A DNA stretch of 64,000 nucleotides, taken from the NCBI RefSeq assembly GCF_002949735.1, contig NZ_CP026681.1, positions 6,200,501-6,264,500 on the forward strand, written 5' to 3'. Shown piece by piece: positions 46,601 through 56,600 of this stretch; the stretch's first letter is position 1; each line of letters starts with the position of its first letter. Both the position numbers and the translations under genes were made by a program. Source of the stretch: Nostoc sp. 'Peltigera membranacea cyanobiont' N6. Its GTDB lineage: Bacteria; Cyanobacteriota; Cyanobacteriia; Cyanobacteriales; Nostocaceae. The notes under the pieces were generated by a model. The model saw nothing but the letters and a program-made list of their open reading frames with translations. It was not told the origin of the DNA and ran no database searches.

Positions 46601-49600
46601 GACGTTCTCAAACCAGTACGCAACTTGAGTTACAATCCCCTGTTTCAAGTGATGTTCAGCTTCCATGATTCCGCCATGCCAGATTTGAGTCTCCCAGGTT
46701 TGGACATCAGCTTGTATGAACCACTCAGTAATAAATCTGCAAAGTTCGATCTAGATTTCCTCGTCATACCGCGTTTTGAGCAAAGCGTGCAGAACGGTGC
46801 TAAAAGGGGAGCAAAAGGAATCACCCTAGTTTTAGAATACAATAGCGATCTTTTTGATGCTGCCACAATCCAACAAATGCTAGAGCAGTATCAAATATTA
46901 CTAAAAGGAATTGTGGCGAATCCAGAGCAGCGAATTTCCGAATTACCATTGCTAACGCAGACTCAGCAGCAATTATTGGTGGAATGGAATCAAACTCACC
47001 GAGAGTATTCTTCAATCAAATGTGTGCATGAGTTATTTGCAGCCCAAGTGGAGTTAACTCCCGATGCTGTGGCGATTCAGCAAGAAGATCGACAACTAAC
47101 TTACCGCCAATTGAGCGATCGCGCCAATCAATTAGCCCACTATCTCCAAAGTTTGGGAGTCAAAGCAGAAACGCTGGTTGGTATCTGCGTTGAGCGCTCC
47201 CTAGAAACCATCATCGGCTTACTCGGCATTCTCAAAGCTGGGGGTGCTTATGTTCCCCTCGACCCTGCTTATCCCAAAGAGCGATTAGCTGATATTCTTG
47301 AAGATACGCAATTAGGTATTTTGCTGACTCAAGAAAGATTCCAGGACAAACTGCCAGATTATGCCGGAAAAACGATTTGTTTAGATAAAGACTGGGCAAT
47401 AATTGCTCAACAAAATACTGTCAACCCGATTAGCGACGTTCAACTCGATAACCTCGCCTATATTATTTATACCTCTGGCTCTACGGGTAAACCCAAGGGC
47501 GTAATGATTGAACAGCGATCGCTAATAAATTTCGTCATCACCGCCACTCATGAATATGGAATCAATGCAGGCGATAAAATTCTGCAATTTGCGTCAATTT
47601 GTTTTGATACATCTATTGAAGAAATCTTTCCTTGTCTTTTAGTCGGTGCAACATTAGTGCTACGTACCGAACCGATGTTGCACTCCAGCGATGAGTTTTG
47701 GCGGTATTGTCAACAATGGAAATTGACAGTTTTGGATCTCCCTACAGCTTATTGGCATCAATTGGTAGCAGAACTTACCCCAAAAGACTCCCGAATTCCT
47801 GAAAGTCTCAGGGTTGTGATTGTGGGGGGAGAAGAAGCTCAACTAGAAAAAGTCAAGCATTGGCACAGTAGTGTTGCTCATTTTTCCCAGCCACTCCAGT
47901 TATTTAATAGTTACGGGCCAACGGAAGCAACGGTTGTAACCACCCTAGATTGCTTAACCCCAGCAGCCACCTCTGTTAGTATTGGACGACCCATCAGCAA
48001 TGCTCAGGTTTATGTCCTAGATCGATATCTGCAATCAGTGCCTATAGGAGTTCCTGGAGAACTGCACATTGGTGGAGCCGGATTAGCTAGAGGATATTGG
48101 CAACGCCCTGAACTTACGGCTGAGAAATTTATCCAAAGTCCAAAATTGAATCGTCTCTATAAAACTGGCGATCTAGCACGATTTCGCGCAGATGGCAACC
48201 TAGAATATCTCGGTCGAGTTGACGATCAGGTAAAGATTCGCGGCTTCCGCATTGAGTTGGGAGAAATCGAAACGGTGTTGCGTCAACATTCACAGGTATT
48301 TCAGGCTGTCGTTATTGCCCGTGAAGACATCCCTGGACAAAAGCGCCTTGTAGCTTATGTTGTTCCGCACGAACAGCAACCAAACGTTGATGAACTGCGC
48401 CATTTCCTCAAGCAAAAACTGCCGAATTATATGGTTCCCTCGGCTTTCGTGCTGCTAGAGGCGCTGCCGATGACACCCAACCGCAAGGTAGACTACCGCA
48501 CCCTACCAGCCCCCAACCTTTCCCGGAGTGGAGAAGATAAATTTGTTGCTCCCCAAACACCTACAGAAGAGAGATTAGTGGCGATTTGGTCAGAAATCTT
48601 AAGACTAAAACAGGTCGGCATCCACGATAACTTCTTTGAATTGGGCGGAGACTCTATCCTCAGCATTCAGGTAATTTCAAGAGCCAATCAAGTGGGTATT
48701 CAAATTGCCCCGAAACAGCTATTTCAATACCAAACTATTGCGGAATTGGCTGCCGTGGCAGGTATAACTCGCCAAGTAATAGCCGAACAAGGGTTAGTAA
48801 CTGGCTCTGTGGCGTTGACACCCATCCAACAGTGGTTTTTCGAGCAGAAATTGCCCGAATCTGATTACTTTAATCAGTCAGCTATGCTAGAAGTGCCGCC
48901 AGACTTGCAACCAGAGCTATTACAGAAAGTCGTGCAACAATTGTTACTGCATCACGATGCTTTGCGATCGCGGTTTGTGCAAGAAGGGGAAAACTGGCAG
49001 CAGTTTAACGTCGCCACCCAAGAATCTGTGCCATTTAGTGTTATCAATTTGTCGCATCTGTCGCCAGAAGAACAACAAACAGCGATGAAAGCTAAGGATG
49101 CGGAATTTCAGGCTAGTTTGAATTTATCTACCGGAGCGATCGCGCGAGTGGTGCTGTTTCGGTTAGGCAACGATCGATCTGGTCGGTTACTATTCATCAT
49201 CCATCATTTAGTAGTAGATGGCATTTCGTGGCGAATTTTGCTCGAAGACTTGGCTACGGCTTACCAACAAATCAGCCGTGGCGAAGCTATTAAATTACCA
49301 TCTAAGACAACTTCTTGGCAATATTGGAGCGATCGCCTCAGAGAATACGCAAAATCAAAGGCGATATCAGATGAGTTGAATTACTGGCTAAGTGAGTCTA
49401 GTTTGAAAGTTACCGCCTTACCAGTAGACTATCCTGCAAATAAAGAAAATAACACCATCGCCTCAACCGCTACTGTGTCACTTTCTTTAAACGAACAACA
49501 GACTCGTGCCCTCTTGCAGGATGTACCCTCTGCCTACAACACTCAAATTAATGATGTGCTGTTGACTGCCTTAGTGCAAAGCTTTGCCCAATGGACGGGA

Positions 49601-50224
49601 GAACGTTCTCTGCTTGTTGATTTAGAAGGACATGGACGGGAAGACTTATTTGAAGATGTGGATTTGTCGCGGACTGTGGGCTGGTTTACTACCTTATTCC
49701 CCGTTAGCTTACAGCTAGAAGAAACTGACCATCCCGGAGAGGTTTTAAAGTTAGTTAAAGAACAACTGCGACGCATCCCCAACCGAGGCATCGGCTATGG
49801 TGTGTTGCGATATTTGGATCGTGATGAAACAATCCGCACGAAACTACAGAGTTTACCCCAAGCACAAGTGAGTTTCAACTACCTTGGTCAGTTCGATCGG
49901 GTGCTGACGGCATCTGCTGTATTGGGTTTAACTCAAGAATTTAAAGCTGAACAGAGTTTACTTAATCAACGCAGCCATCTGTTAGGCGTAAGCGGACTAA
50001 TTCGCGCCGGAAAATTGGAGATGACTTGGGCTTACAGCGAGAAAGTTCATAAACGAGACACCATCGAGCATTTAGCCTTTGGGTTTATAGAGGCATTGCG
50101 ATCGCTCATTACCCACTGTCAATCCCCTGATGCGATCGGTCATACACCTTCAGACTTCTCAGCAGCTAGACTCAGCCAAAAACAGCTTGACAAATTCCTA
50201 ACCAAAATCAATAAAAAAAAGTAG
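43649..50224 (+). CDS. aptA: anabaenopeptin synthetase AptA (NRPS: A-T-C-A-T-E)
   Basis: 2191 residues. A1 ~45-540 (YTSGSTGTPKG at ~190), T1 LGGHSL (~590), C ~650-1095 (HHMAHDGWS at ~787), A2 ~1125-1615 (YTSGSTGKPKG ~1274), T2 LGGDSILS (~1664), E ~1710-2170 (HHLVVDGISW ~1852). GGDS at T2 is the usual signature before an epimerisation domain. Pocket residues aligned by eye to PheA: A1 reads D-A-F-F-L-G-V-T-F-K (branched aliphatic, Ile/Val-like); A2 reads D-T-E-D-I-G-S-V-V-K, fitting a basic residue, Lys. So AptA should load the exocyclic residue and D-Lys, with the C domain making the ureido bond. A repeat-like insertion of ~14 residues lies in A1 near residue 412-425. No transporter or release domain here. 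Confidence 0.95.
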   Translation: MEEIIINSTQSINNSALTEQELNKILVEWNDTRTDYSKHLCIHELFELQVEKTPENIAVVFKEQQLTYQELNHRANKIAYYLQSLGVEPEILVGICVERSLETIAGMLGILKAGGAYVPLDPTYPKERLSFMLSDSQVQVVLTQEKFVEGLTASGAKLVCLDSEWELINCQSQENLTSNATAENLAYVIYTSGSTGTPKGVAVPHRAVNRLVCNTNYVKFVPSNRVAQASNTSFDAATFEIWGSLLHGARLVIIPQDVVLSPQNFAAYICEQGISVLFLTTALFNQLASFVPQAFKNLQHLLFGGEAVDPKSVKMVLRNGAPQRLLHVYGPTESTTFACCYLVQDIPEEATNVPIGRPISNTQIYILDSKLQPVAVGTPGELYIGGDGLARGYLNRPELTEEKFIPNPFEDSAALASPQASAGGSRLYKTGDLARFLPDGNIEFIGRVDNQVKIRGFRIELGEIEALLSQHSDVQQAVVIAREDISADKRLVAYIVPNQKSDLSVTTLKSFLQEKLPHYMMPAVFVILDSLPLTPNGKVDRQNLPACDRTRPDLEESFVAPRNPIEEKLAAIWAELLGLDLVGVNDNFFYLGGHSLIATQMLSRVREVFPVELSFGQIFENPTIASLAQLLSQGNTKQHRQRLAIERIPHEGLLPVSFAQERVYFIQQLAPENSAYQFQAKIRFRGQLDVTVLHQCLDEIVQRHEIFRTTYPAVNGRLFQVINPHQPISFKVIDLQAFPESEQEAKAQKLCEAEVQQPFDMNQLPLVRWVLLKLSEQEHQLIHIEHHMAHDGWSFNVFLGELLELYPAFCAGKPSPLTEPCLQFADFAHWQREWVNTAEAQAQLTYWQQKLSGSSPLLELPYHRPRPTEQTYNGDQVRMELPSDLCESLRVLSRQAGATLFMTMLGAFLVILHRYTQQADISIGTAVANRRMQEIEKLIGMIVNNLVLRTDLSGNPTFRELLDRVRQVTLEAYANEDLPFDKVVDVLKPVRNLSYNPLFQVMFSFHDSAMPDLSLPGLDISLYEPLSNKSAKFDLDFLVIPRFEQSVQNGAKRGAKGITLVLEYNSDLFDAATIQQMLEQYQILLKGIVANPEQRISELPLLTQTQQQLLVEWNQTHREYSSIKCVHELFAAQVELTPDAVAIQQEDRQLTYRQLSDRANQLAHYLQSLGVKAETLVGICVERSLETIIGLLGILKAGGAYVPLDPAYPKERLADILEDTQLGILLTQERFQDKLPDYAGKTICLDKDWAIIAQQNTVNPISDVQLDNLAYIIYTSGSTGKPKGVMIEQRSLINFVITATHEYGINAGDKILQFASICFDTSIEEIFPCLLVGATLVLRTEPMLHSSDEFWRYCQQWKLTVLDLPTAYWHQLVAELTPKDSRIPESLRVVIVGGEEAQLEKVKHWHSSVAHFSQPLQLFNSYGPTEATVVTTLDCLTPAATSVSIGRPISNAQVYVLDRYLQSVPIGVPGELHIGGAGLARGYWQRPELTAEKFIQSPKLNRLYKTGDLARFRADGNLEYLGRVDDQVKIRGFRIELGEIETVLRQHSQVFQAVVIAREDIPGQKRLVAYVVPHEQQPNVDELRHFLKQKLPNYMVPSAFVLLEALPMTPNRKVDYRTLPAPNLSRSGEDKFVAPQTPTEERLVAIWSEILRLKQVGIHDNFFELGGDSILSIQVISRANQVGIQIAPKQLFQYQTIAELAAVAGITRQVIAEQGLVTGSVALTPIQQWFFEQKLPESDYFNQSAMLEVPPDLQPELLQKVVQQLLLHHDALRSRFVQEGENWQQFNVATQESVPFSVINLSHLSPEEQQTAMKAKDAEFQASLNLSTGAIARVVLFRLGNDRSGRLLFIIHHLVVDGISWRILLEDLATAYQQISRGEAIKLPSKTTSWQYWSDRLREYAKSKAISDELNYWLSESSLKVTALPVDYPANKENNTIASTATVSLSLNEQQTRALLQDVPSAYNTQINDVLLTALVQSFAQWTGERSLLVDLEGHGREDLFEDVDLSRTVGWFTTLFPVSLQLEETDHPGEVLKLVKEQLRRIPNRGIGYGVLRYLDRDETIRTKLQSLPQAQVSFNYLGQFDRVLTASAVLGLTQEFKAEQSLLNQRSHLLGVSGLIRAGKLEMTWAYSEKVHKRDTIEHLAFGFIEALRSLITHCQSPDAIGHTPSDFSAARLSQKQLDKFLTKINKKK
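44879..44923. repeat. in-frame dispersed-repeat insertion inside AptA A1
   Basis: TAGCGCAGCGTTAGCGAGTC and following bases match a repeat type I recall from Nostoc spacers. It encodes the low-complexity SAALASPQASAGGS immediately before the RLYKTGDLARF motif, where the sister domains have no such residues. The frame is kept. Confidence 0.6.
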
Positions 50225-50250
50225 TCATTTGTCATTTGTCTCTCAATTGC

Positions 50251-50291
50251 CAGTCCCCAGTCCCCAGTCCCCAATCCCCAATCCCCAATCC
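50251..50291. repeat. heptanucleotide STRR in the aptA-aptB junction
   Basis: Six tandem units of CCCAGTC/CCCAATC ending 2-3 bases before the aptB ATG at 50294. They fill the place where a Shine-Dalgarno site would be. Same heptamer family as 20033-20223. Confidence 0.88.
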
Positions 50292-50293
50292 TC

Positions 50294-53200
50294 ATGAACA
50301 ACATTGACGATCTTTATGAACTTTCGCCCATGCAGCAGGGGATGCTGTTTCACACGCTTTATGCGCCAGAATCGGAAATTTATTTTGAGCAGTTGCTTTG
50401 TATTCTCCAAGGAGAATTAAATTTTTCTGCCTTTGAGCAAGCTTGGCAGCAGGTTGTAGCAAGGCATCCAGTTTTACGTAGTTCCTTTTATTGGGAAGAG
50501 ATCGAAAAACCCTTGCAAATGGTGAGCAAGCAAGTGGATCTTCCGTGGGAAGAACTAAATTGGCAAAATTTCACAGCCGACGAACAACAAGAGCATCTAG
50601 AGGATTTTTTGAAATGCGATCGCCAAAAAGGATTTGAACTAGATATAGCTCCTCTGATGCGCTTCACCATCATCCAGCTAGAGGAATATACTTACCAATT
50701 TATTTGGAGTCATCATCATATTCTCTTTGATGGCTGGTCGATGCAGATTATCCTCAAAGAAGTTTTAGCTTTCTATGAAGCACACCAGCGAGGCGAACAT
50801 TTGCGCCTGATCCCCTCTCGCCCCTATCGAGAATATATTAATTGGTTACAGCAACAGGATATTGAGCAAGCAAAGAACTTCTGGCAACAAACTCTCCAGG
50901 GTTTGGAACTTCCTAAATCTTTAATCGGGAATAAAGAACAAGAACAAGGAATATACAATCAGCAAACTTTTCAATTATCTCAAACGGTAACTGAGAAATT
51001 GCAATATGAGGCGCGACAGCACCATTTAACTCTGAATAATTTGGTTCAAGGAGCGTGGGCATTGCTACTTTCCCGCTACAGTGGGGAAAGTGATGTAGTA
51101 TTTGGTGCAACTGTATCCGGTCGTCCACCAACCCTTGTGGGAGTGGATTCGATGGTGGGGCTACTAATTAATACTCTCCCTATGCGGGTACAAGTTACAG
51201 GAAAAGTGGAATTATTACCCTGGCTCAAGGAATTACAAAGCCAAGCTTATGAACAGGAACAGTATGCTTATTATTCCTTGGCAGAAATTCAGCGTTTGAG
51301 TGATGTTCCCCCAGGAATGCCTTTATTCGAGAGTCTTTTTGTCTTTGAGAATTATCCACTAGATTCTCCTGAACAAGACACCAAAAAAACTTTAGAAATT
51401 AGTCATCTTCGTTGTTTTGAACGCACTAATTATCCGTTAACAGTGGTAGTTAATCCTCAATCACAATTGTCTGGAAGGATTGTCTATGATGCTAGTCGTT
51501 TTGAACCAGAGACAATTGGGCGGATGATTGGACATTTCCAAACATTGCTCGCGGGAATGGCAGCCAATCTCAAACAAAATGTTTCTGAATTATCTCTACT
51601 CAGTGCAGCCGAAGAAGAAGAATTAATTATCCAAGAAAGCAGTCAAAATATAGATTATATTGAATATAAATGTATTCATATTTTATTTGAAGAACAGGTA
51701 GAAAAAACTCCTGATGCGGTAGCCGTTGTATATGAAAAAGAATATTTAACTTATCGGGAGTTAAATAACCGTGCCAATCAATTAGCGCATTATTTGCGTT
51801 CAGCTTTGCTGTCGCGTAGAGATTCGCTAGGAGTTAAACCAGAAGTACGGGTGGGAATTTGTGTCGAGCGATCGCTGGAAATGGTAGTAGGAATAATCGC
51901 TATTCTCAAAGCGGGTGGGGCTTACGTTCTATTAGATTCAGCTTATCCTTCTGAAAGATTAGCGTTTATGGTGGAAGATTTACAAGCACCCATCTTAATA
52001 ACGCAAACTCATTTACAACATCTGCTTCCACTCAATAATCAAATTGTGGTGAATCTGGATGCAGATTGGGAAATGATTTCCCAATACAAAGAGGACAATT
52101 TGCTCAGTGACGTTAATCCAGAAAATTTAGCTTTGATAAGCTACACCTCTGGTACAACAGGAACACCAAAAGGTACAGAAGTTCCCCATCGGAGCATTGT
52201 TGGTTTTATGTTTGGGGTTGATTACGTTCACTTTGATGCAAACCAGATTTGGCTACAACATTCATCAATGTCTTGGGATGGACTCACCTTAGAACTTTGG
52301 CCGCCCTTACTTTACGGTGGGCGTTGTGTGCTTTACCCAGGAAAAATTCTCACACCTGAGAACTTAAGCAAGATTATCCAAGAACAGGGAGTTAACATCC
52401 TGCTTCTAACTACTGCCCTATTCAATCTCATGATTGATACAATGCCACAAGGATTGTTAGAAATTAAACAACTGATATTTGGGGGAGAGTCCGTTTCTGT
52501 ACCTCATGTTCGTCGCGCTTTAGAACTATTACCGGAAACCCAAATTATTCATGCTTACGGCCCTTCAGAATGTACAGTTTTTACTTCTTGCTATCCAATT
52601 CCTAAACAACTTGCTCAAAATTTCCATTCAATTTCCATTGGTAAACCCATTGGAGATAGGATAGTTTACTTACTAGATGAAAACTTACATCGAGTTCCAA
52701 TTGGTGTTCCTGGCGAACTCTATGTGGGTGGAGCGAGTGTTGCTAGAGGTTACTTAAATCAACCAATATTAACCAACGAAAAATTTATTCATAATCCTTT
52801 TTTTAAGGGAGATACCCTTTACAAAACCGGAGATTTAGTCCGCCGTCTTTCTGATGGAAATCTAGATTTTATCGGTCGAATTGATACACAAGTAAAAATT
52901 CGCGGTTTCCGCATTGAATTAGCAGAAATTGAAGCGATTTTAATTCAACATTCTGACATCAAGCAAGTTGTTGTTATTGTGCGGGAAGATGAACCTGGAA
53001 ACAAATATTTAGTAGCTTATATCGTTACCAATGATAATCAACCAACGCCTAGTACCCTGCGAAACTTCCTCAAGAAAAAGCTGCCTGACTACATGATTCC
53101 AGCCGCTTTCGTATTTATAGAAGCGTTACCCTTAATGCCTAATGGTAAAATCAATCGCCGTGCTTTACCCGCCGCAGATAATTTCCAAAGAAATCTAGAG

Positions 53201-53533
53201 GTTGATTTTATTCCTCCTCACACACCTACCGAACAAGAATTAGCTAAGATATGGGTTGAAGTTCTCAAAGTAAAAGAGGTTGGAATTCACGATAACTTCT
53301 TCGAGTTAGGGGGACATTCTTTACTGGCTACTCAAGTTATTTCTCGATTAAGAGAAGCCTTCTCTCTAGATTTTCCTCTGCGTTACTTATTTGAAAATCC
53401 GACTATTGCAGAACTCTCTCAAAAAGTGATTGCTCAACAAATCGAACAAGCAGAAAATGATGAACTAGCAAATATTTTAGCGGAGGTCGATCGGTTATCA
53501 GAACAAGAATTGACACAACAATTACTGTTTTGA
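50294..53533 (+). CDS. aptB: anabaenopeptin synthetase AptB (NRPS: C-A-T)
   Basis: 1079 residues. C ~1-430 (HHHILFDGWS at ~140; accepts the D-Lys peptidyl chain from the E domain), A ~455-970 (YTSGTTGTPKG ~617, KIRGFRIELAEIE ~868), T LGGHSLLATQ (~1003). Pocket residues read by eye: D-G-L-L-I-G-A-V-F-K. This does not match a code I know with confidence; the position in anabaenopeptins is normally Val or Ile, and the pocket is hydrophobic. An 8-residue insertion (ALLSRRDS, 51803-51826) interrupts the usual HYLQSLGV segment. The start lacks an SD and follows an STRR array 69 bp after the aptA stop, so reinitiation from aptA translation is possible. Confidence 0.94.
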   Translation: MNNIDDLYELSPMQQGMLFHTLYAPESEIYFEQLLCILQGELNFSAFEQAWQQVVARHPVLRSSFYWEEIEKPLQMVSKQVDLPWEELNWQNFTADEQQEHLEDFLKCDRQKGFELDIAPLMRFTIIQLEEYTYQFIWSHHHILFDGWSMQIILKEVLAFYEAHQRGEHLRLIPSRPYREYINWLQQQDIEQAKNFWQQTLQGLELPKSLIGNKEQEQGIYNQQTFQLSQTVTEKLQYEARQHHLTLNNLVQGAWALLLSRYSGESDVVFGATVSGRPPTLVGVDSMVGLLINTLPMRVQVTGKVELLPWLKELQSQAYEQEQYAYYSLAEIQRLSDVPPGMPLFESLFVFENYPLDSPEQDTKKTLEISHLRCFERTNYPLTVVVNPQSQLSGRIVYDASRFEPETIGRMIGHFQTLLAGMAANLKQNVSELSLLSAAEEEELIIQESSQNIDYIEYKCIHILFEEQVEKTPDAVAVVYEKEYLTYRELNNRANQLAHYLRSALLSRRDSLGVKPEVRVGICVERSLEMVVGIIAILKAGGAYVLLDSAYPSERLAFMVEDLQAPILITQTHLQHLLPLNNQIVVNLDADWEMISQYKEDNLLSDVNPENLALISYTSGTTGTPKGTEVPHRSIVGFMFGVDYVHFDANQIWLQHSSMSWDGLTLELWPPLLYGGRCVLYPGKILTPENLSKIIQEQGVNILLLTTALFNLMIDTMPQGLLEIKQLIFGGESVSVPHVRRALELLPETQIIHAYGPSECTVFTSCYPIPKQLAQNFHSISIGKPIGDRIVYLLDENLHRVPIGVPGELYVGGASVARGYLNQPILTNEKFIHNPFFKGDTLYKTGDLVRRLSDGNLDFIGRIDTQVKIRGFRIELAEIEAILIQHSDIKQVVVIVREDEPGNKYLVAYIVTNDNQPTPSTLRNFLKKKLPDYMIPAAFVFIEALPLMPNGKINRRALPAADNFQRNLEVDFIPPHTPTEQELAKIWVEVLKVKEVGIHDNFFELGGHSLLATQVISRLREAFSLDFPLRYLFENPTIAELSQKVIAQQIEQAENDELANILAEVDRLSEQELTQQLLF
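51803..51826. repeat. 24-bp in-frame insertion in AptB A domain
   Basis: GCTTTGCTGTCGCGTAGAG and next bases add ALLSRRDS between HYLRS and LGVKPEV. Sister domains read HYLQSLGVK without a gap. Composition resembles dispersed Nostoc repeats. Confidence 0.55.
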
Positions 53534-53642
53534 GTGATAAATTTAATGACTCGATAATACTAAGTTTGAAAAAGCCGAAGATGTAAAAGATTTTTCTCTG
53601 TGTCTCTGTGGTTCAATAAAAAACTAATTTTCAACAATATAT

Positions 53643-56600
53643 ATGAGCGATATACTAAAACGTCTTGAAACCCTGTCGCCAGAAAAGCGAGAGTTAGTCT
53701 TACAAAAACTGAAAAAGCAACAGCAATCTACATCCGACAACAAACTAATTCCGATTTCGCGCCAACAATCGCTTCCTGTTTCTTTTGCTCAACAAAGACT
53801 GTGGTTTCTCGACCAACTAGAAGGCGAAAATTGTGTCTACAATGTCCCGTTTTTCTTGCAAATTAGCGGGTGTCTTCAGATAGCAGCTTTACAACAAGCT
53901 ATTACAGCAATTATTCAACGTCATGAAGTCTTGCGTACTAGCTTCTGTGTTGTCAATGAGTCGCCGATACAGGTGATTCATGCCAATCCCAAGTTGACGA
54001 TGCAACTGATAGACTGGCGACAATTGACGGAAGCAGACCAGTTAAAGAAAGCGCAGCAGTTAGCGATAGAAGAATTACAACAACCTTTTGATTTATCAAA
54101 CCCACCTTTGCTGCGGGTAAAGTTGTTGCAACTGAGTGACCAATCCCATCTGCTGTTCCTCGTTATCCATCATATTGTTTGTGATGGCTGGTCAATGCAG
54201 ATATTCCGCCGGGAATTATTCACGCTTTATACTGCCTTCTGTGCTGGGAAACCTTCTCCTTTACCAGAATTATCGCTGCAATATGCCGATTTTGCTCACT
54301 GGCAAAGACAATGGCTACAGGGAGAGGTTCTCCAAAAGCAACTCAATTACTGGCAAAAACAATTAGCCGCAGTTCCGCCACTGTTAGAATTACCCACAGA
54401 CCGACCGCGCCCGTCAACTCAAACCTATCGGGGGCGTAGCGAGTTTGGCGCACTCAATCAAAATTTAACTCAGAAGTTGAAGCGTTTGAGTCAGGAGTCA
54501 GGAACAACTTTGTTTATGACCTTACTGGCAGCATTTGCGCTGTTACTTTCGCGCTACAGCGGACGGGAAGATATTGTTGTTGGTTCTGCGATCGCTAATC
54601 GCAACCTTCGTCAAATAGAACCATTAATTGGCTTTTTTGTCAATACCTTAGCATTATGTACCAACTTGCAAGGCAATCCCACCTTCTTAGAATTACTCGA
54701 ACGGGTGAAGCAAGTAACCCTAGATGCTTACGACCATCAAGATTTACCCTTTGAAAAACTAGTTGATGAATTGGGTTTAGAGCGATCGCTCTCCTATCAT
54801 CCACTATTTCAAGTGGCTTTTGGCTTGCAAAATGAAACGCAACAGACACTAGAAACCCCTGGATTAACCCTGAATCCCTTTAAATGGGAAAACACGACGA
54901 CGCTGTTTGATTTGTCGCTAATTGTTCGGGAAACTGACCAAGGGTTAACAACAGAATGGGAGTATGCGACCGATTTATTTGCAGCCACAACCATTCAACG
55001 AATGGTAGGAAATTTTGCAGTCTTGATTCAAGGAATTGTCGATAATCCCCAACAACCGATTAACACTCTACCGTTGCTCACAGAAGTTGAACGTCAGCAA
55101 CTACAAAACTGGAATCAAACTCAAACCGATTATCCTCTCAATCAAACTCTGGTTGACCTGTTTGAAGCTCAAGTTGCGAAAAATCCTAATAATCTCGCTT
55201 TGGTGTTTGAATCCCAAAGCCTAACTTATCAACAACTCAATCAAAAAGCTAACCAACTGGCTCATTACCTAATTCAAAATTACCAAATTCAGCCAGACAC
55301 CTTAATTGGGATCTGCGTTGAACGGTCATTCGAGATGATTATTGGCGTACTCGGTATCCTGAAAGCAGGTGCTGCTTATGTGCCGATTGACCCCAATTAT
55401 CCACAAGAGCGGATTGGGTTTATGCTACAAGATTGTGGAACCTCAGTTTTGCTCACCCAAAGTTTTCTTAAAGATAAATTACCTCTAACTGAATTAAAAC
55501 ATCAGGTTATTTGTTTAGATGGAGATACTTTTAGTTCGGCGTTAATAGATAATCCCAATCTTCAAATTCTGCCTGATAATTTAGCTTATATAATCTATAC
55601 CTCTGGTTCAACGGGACGACCTAAAGGGGTGATGATTGAGCATCAAGCAATTGTCAATCTAGCTTTAGCTTGGGCGAAAACTTTTCAAGTTCAACCCCAA
55701 AGTCGTTGGCTTCAGTTTGGTTCTTTTAGTTTTGATTTATCTATTGGTGAAATTGCGACTGCATTGGGAGCAGGTGGTTGTTTGTATTTAGCCCAGAAAG
55801 AAACTTTGTTACCTAGTCAAGCTTTGGTTGACTTGTTAGCTGATTGCAAAATTTCCCATTTTGCGTTACCTCCTTCTGCCTTATCTGTATTACCGCAAGC
55901 GATATTACCTGATTTGCAAGCCATAATCGTTGGTGGGGAGGCTTGCCCAGCCGAATTGGTCACACAATGGGGAACAGAAAGATGTTTTTTCAATTGCTAC
56001 GGCCCAACGGAATCGACAGTTATTGCCACTATAGCTAGTTGTAAACCCAATGGGAAAAAACCTTCCATCGGTCAACCATTATCTAATATTCGCATCTACA
56101 TTTTAGATGCGAATAATCAACCATTACCTCCGGGAATACCAGGGGAATTGTGCATCGCGGGAGTGGGTTTAGCACGAGGCTATTTGAATCGTCCCGATTT
56201 AACTGCCGAAAAATTTATTGAAGTTGAATTGTTTGGTAAACCTGAGCGAATTTATCAAACTGGCGACTTGGCAAAATGGAATTCTGATGGAAATGTTGAG
56301 TATCTAGGTCGCATTGATGCTCAGGTTAAATTACGGGGATTCCGCATTGAATTGGGTGAAATTGAATCGATTTTATTGGAACATACTTCAGTTAAAGAAG
56401 CAGTTGTTATTTTATATGAGACTGATAGTAATCCCAGGTTAATAACATATATTACGGCGGCGGAAAAATCCAGCAATTTAGCGAGTCAACTCAAGGACTA
56501 TCTAAAAACTCGCCTGCCAAATTATATGGTTCCTAGTCAGATTATGGTATTGAATAAACTGCCCCTTACCCCTAACGGGAAGCTAGACCGCAGAGCATTA

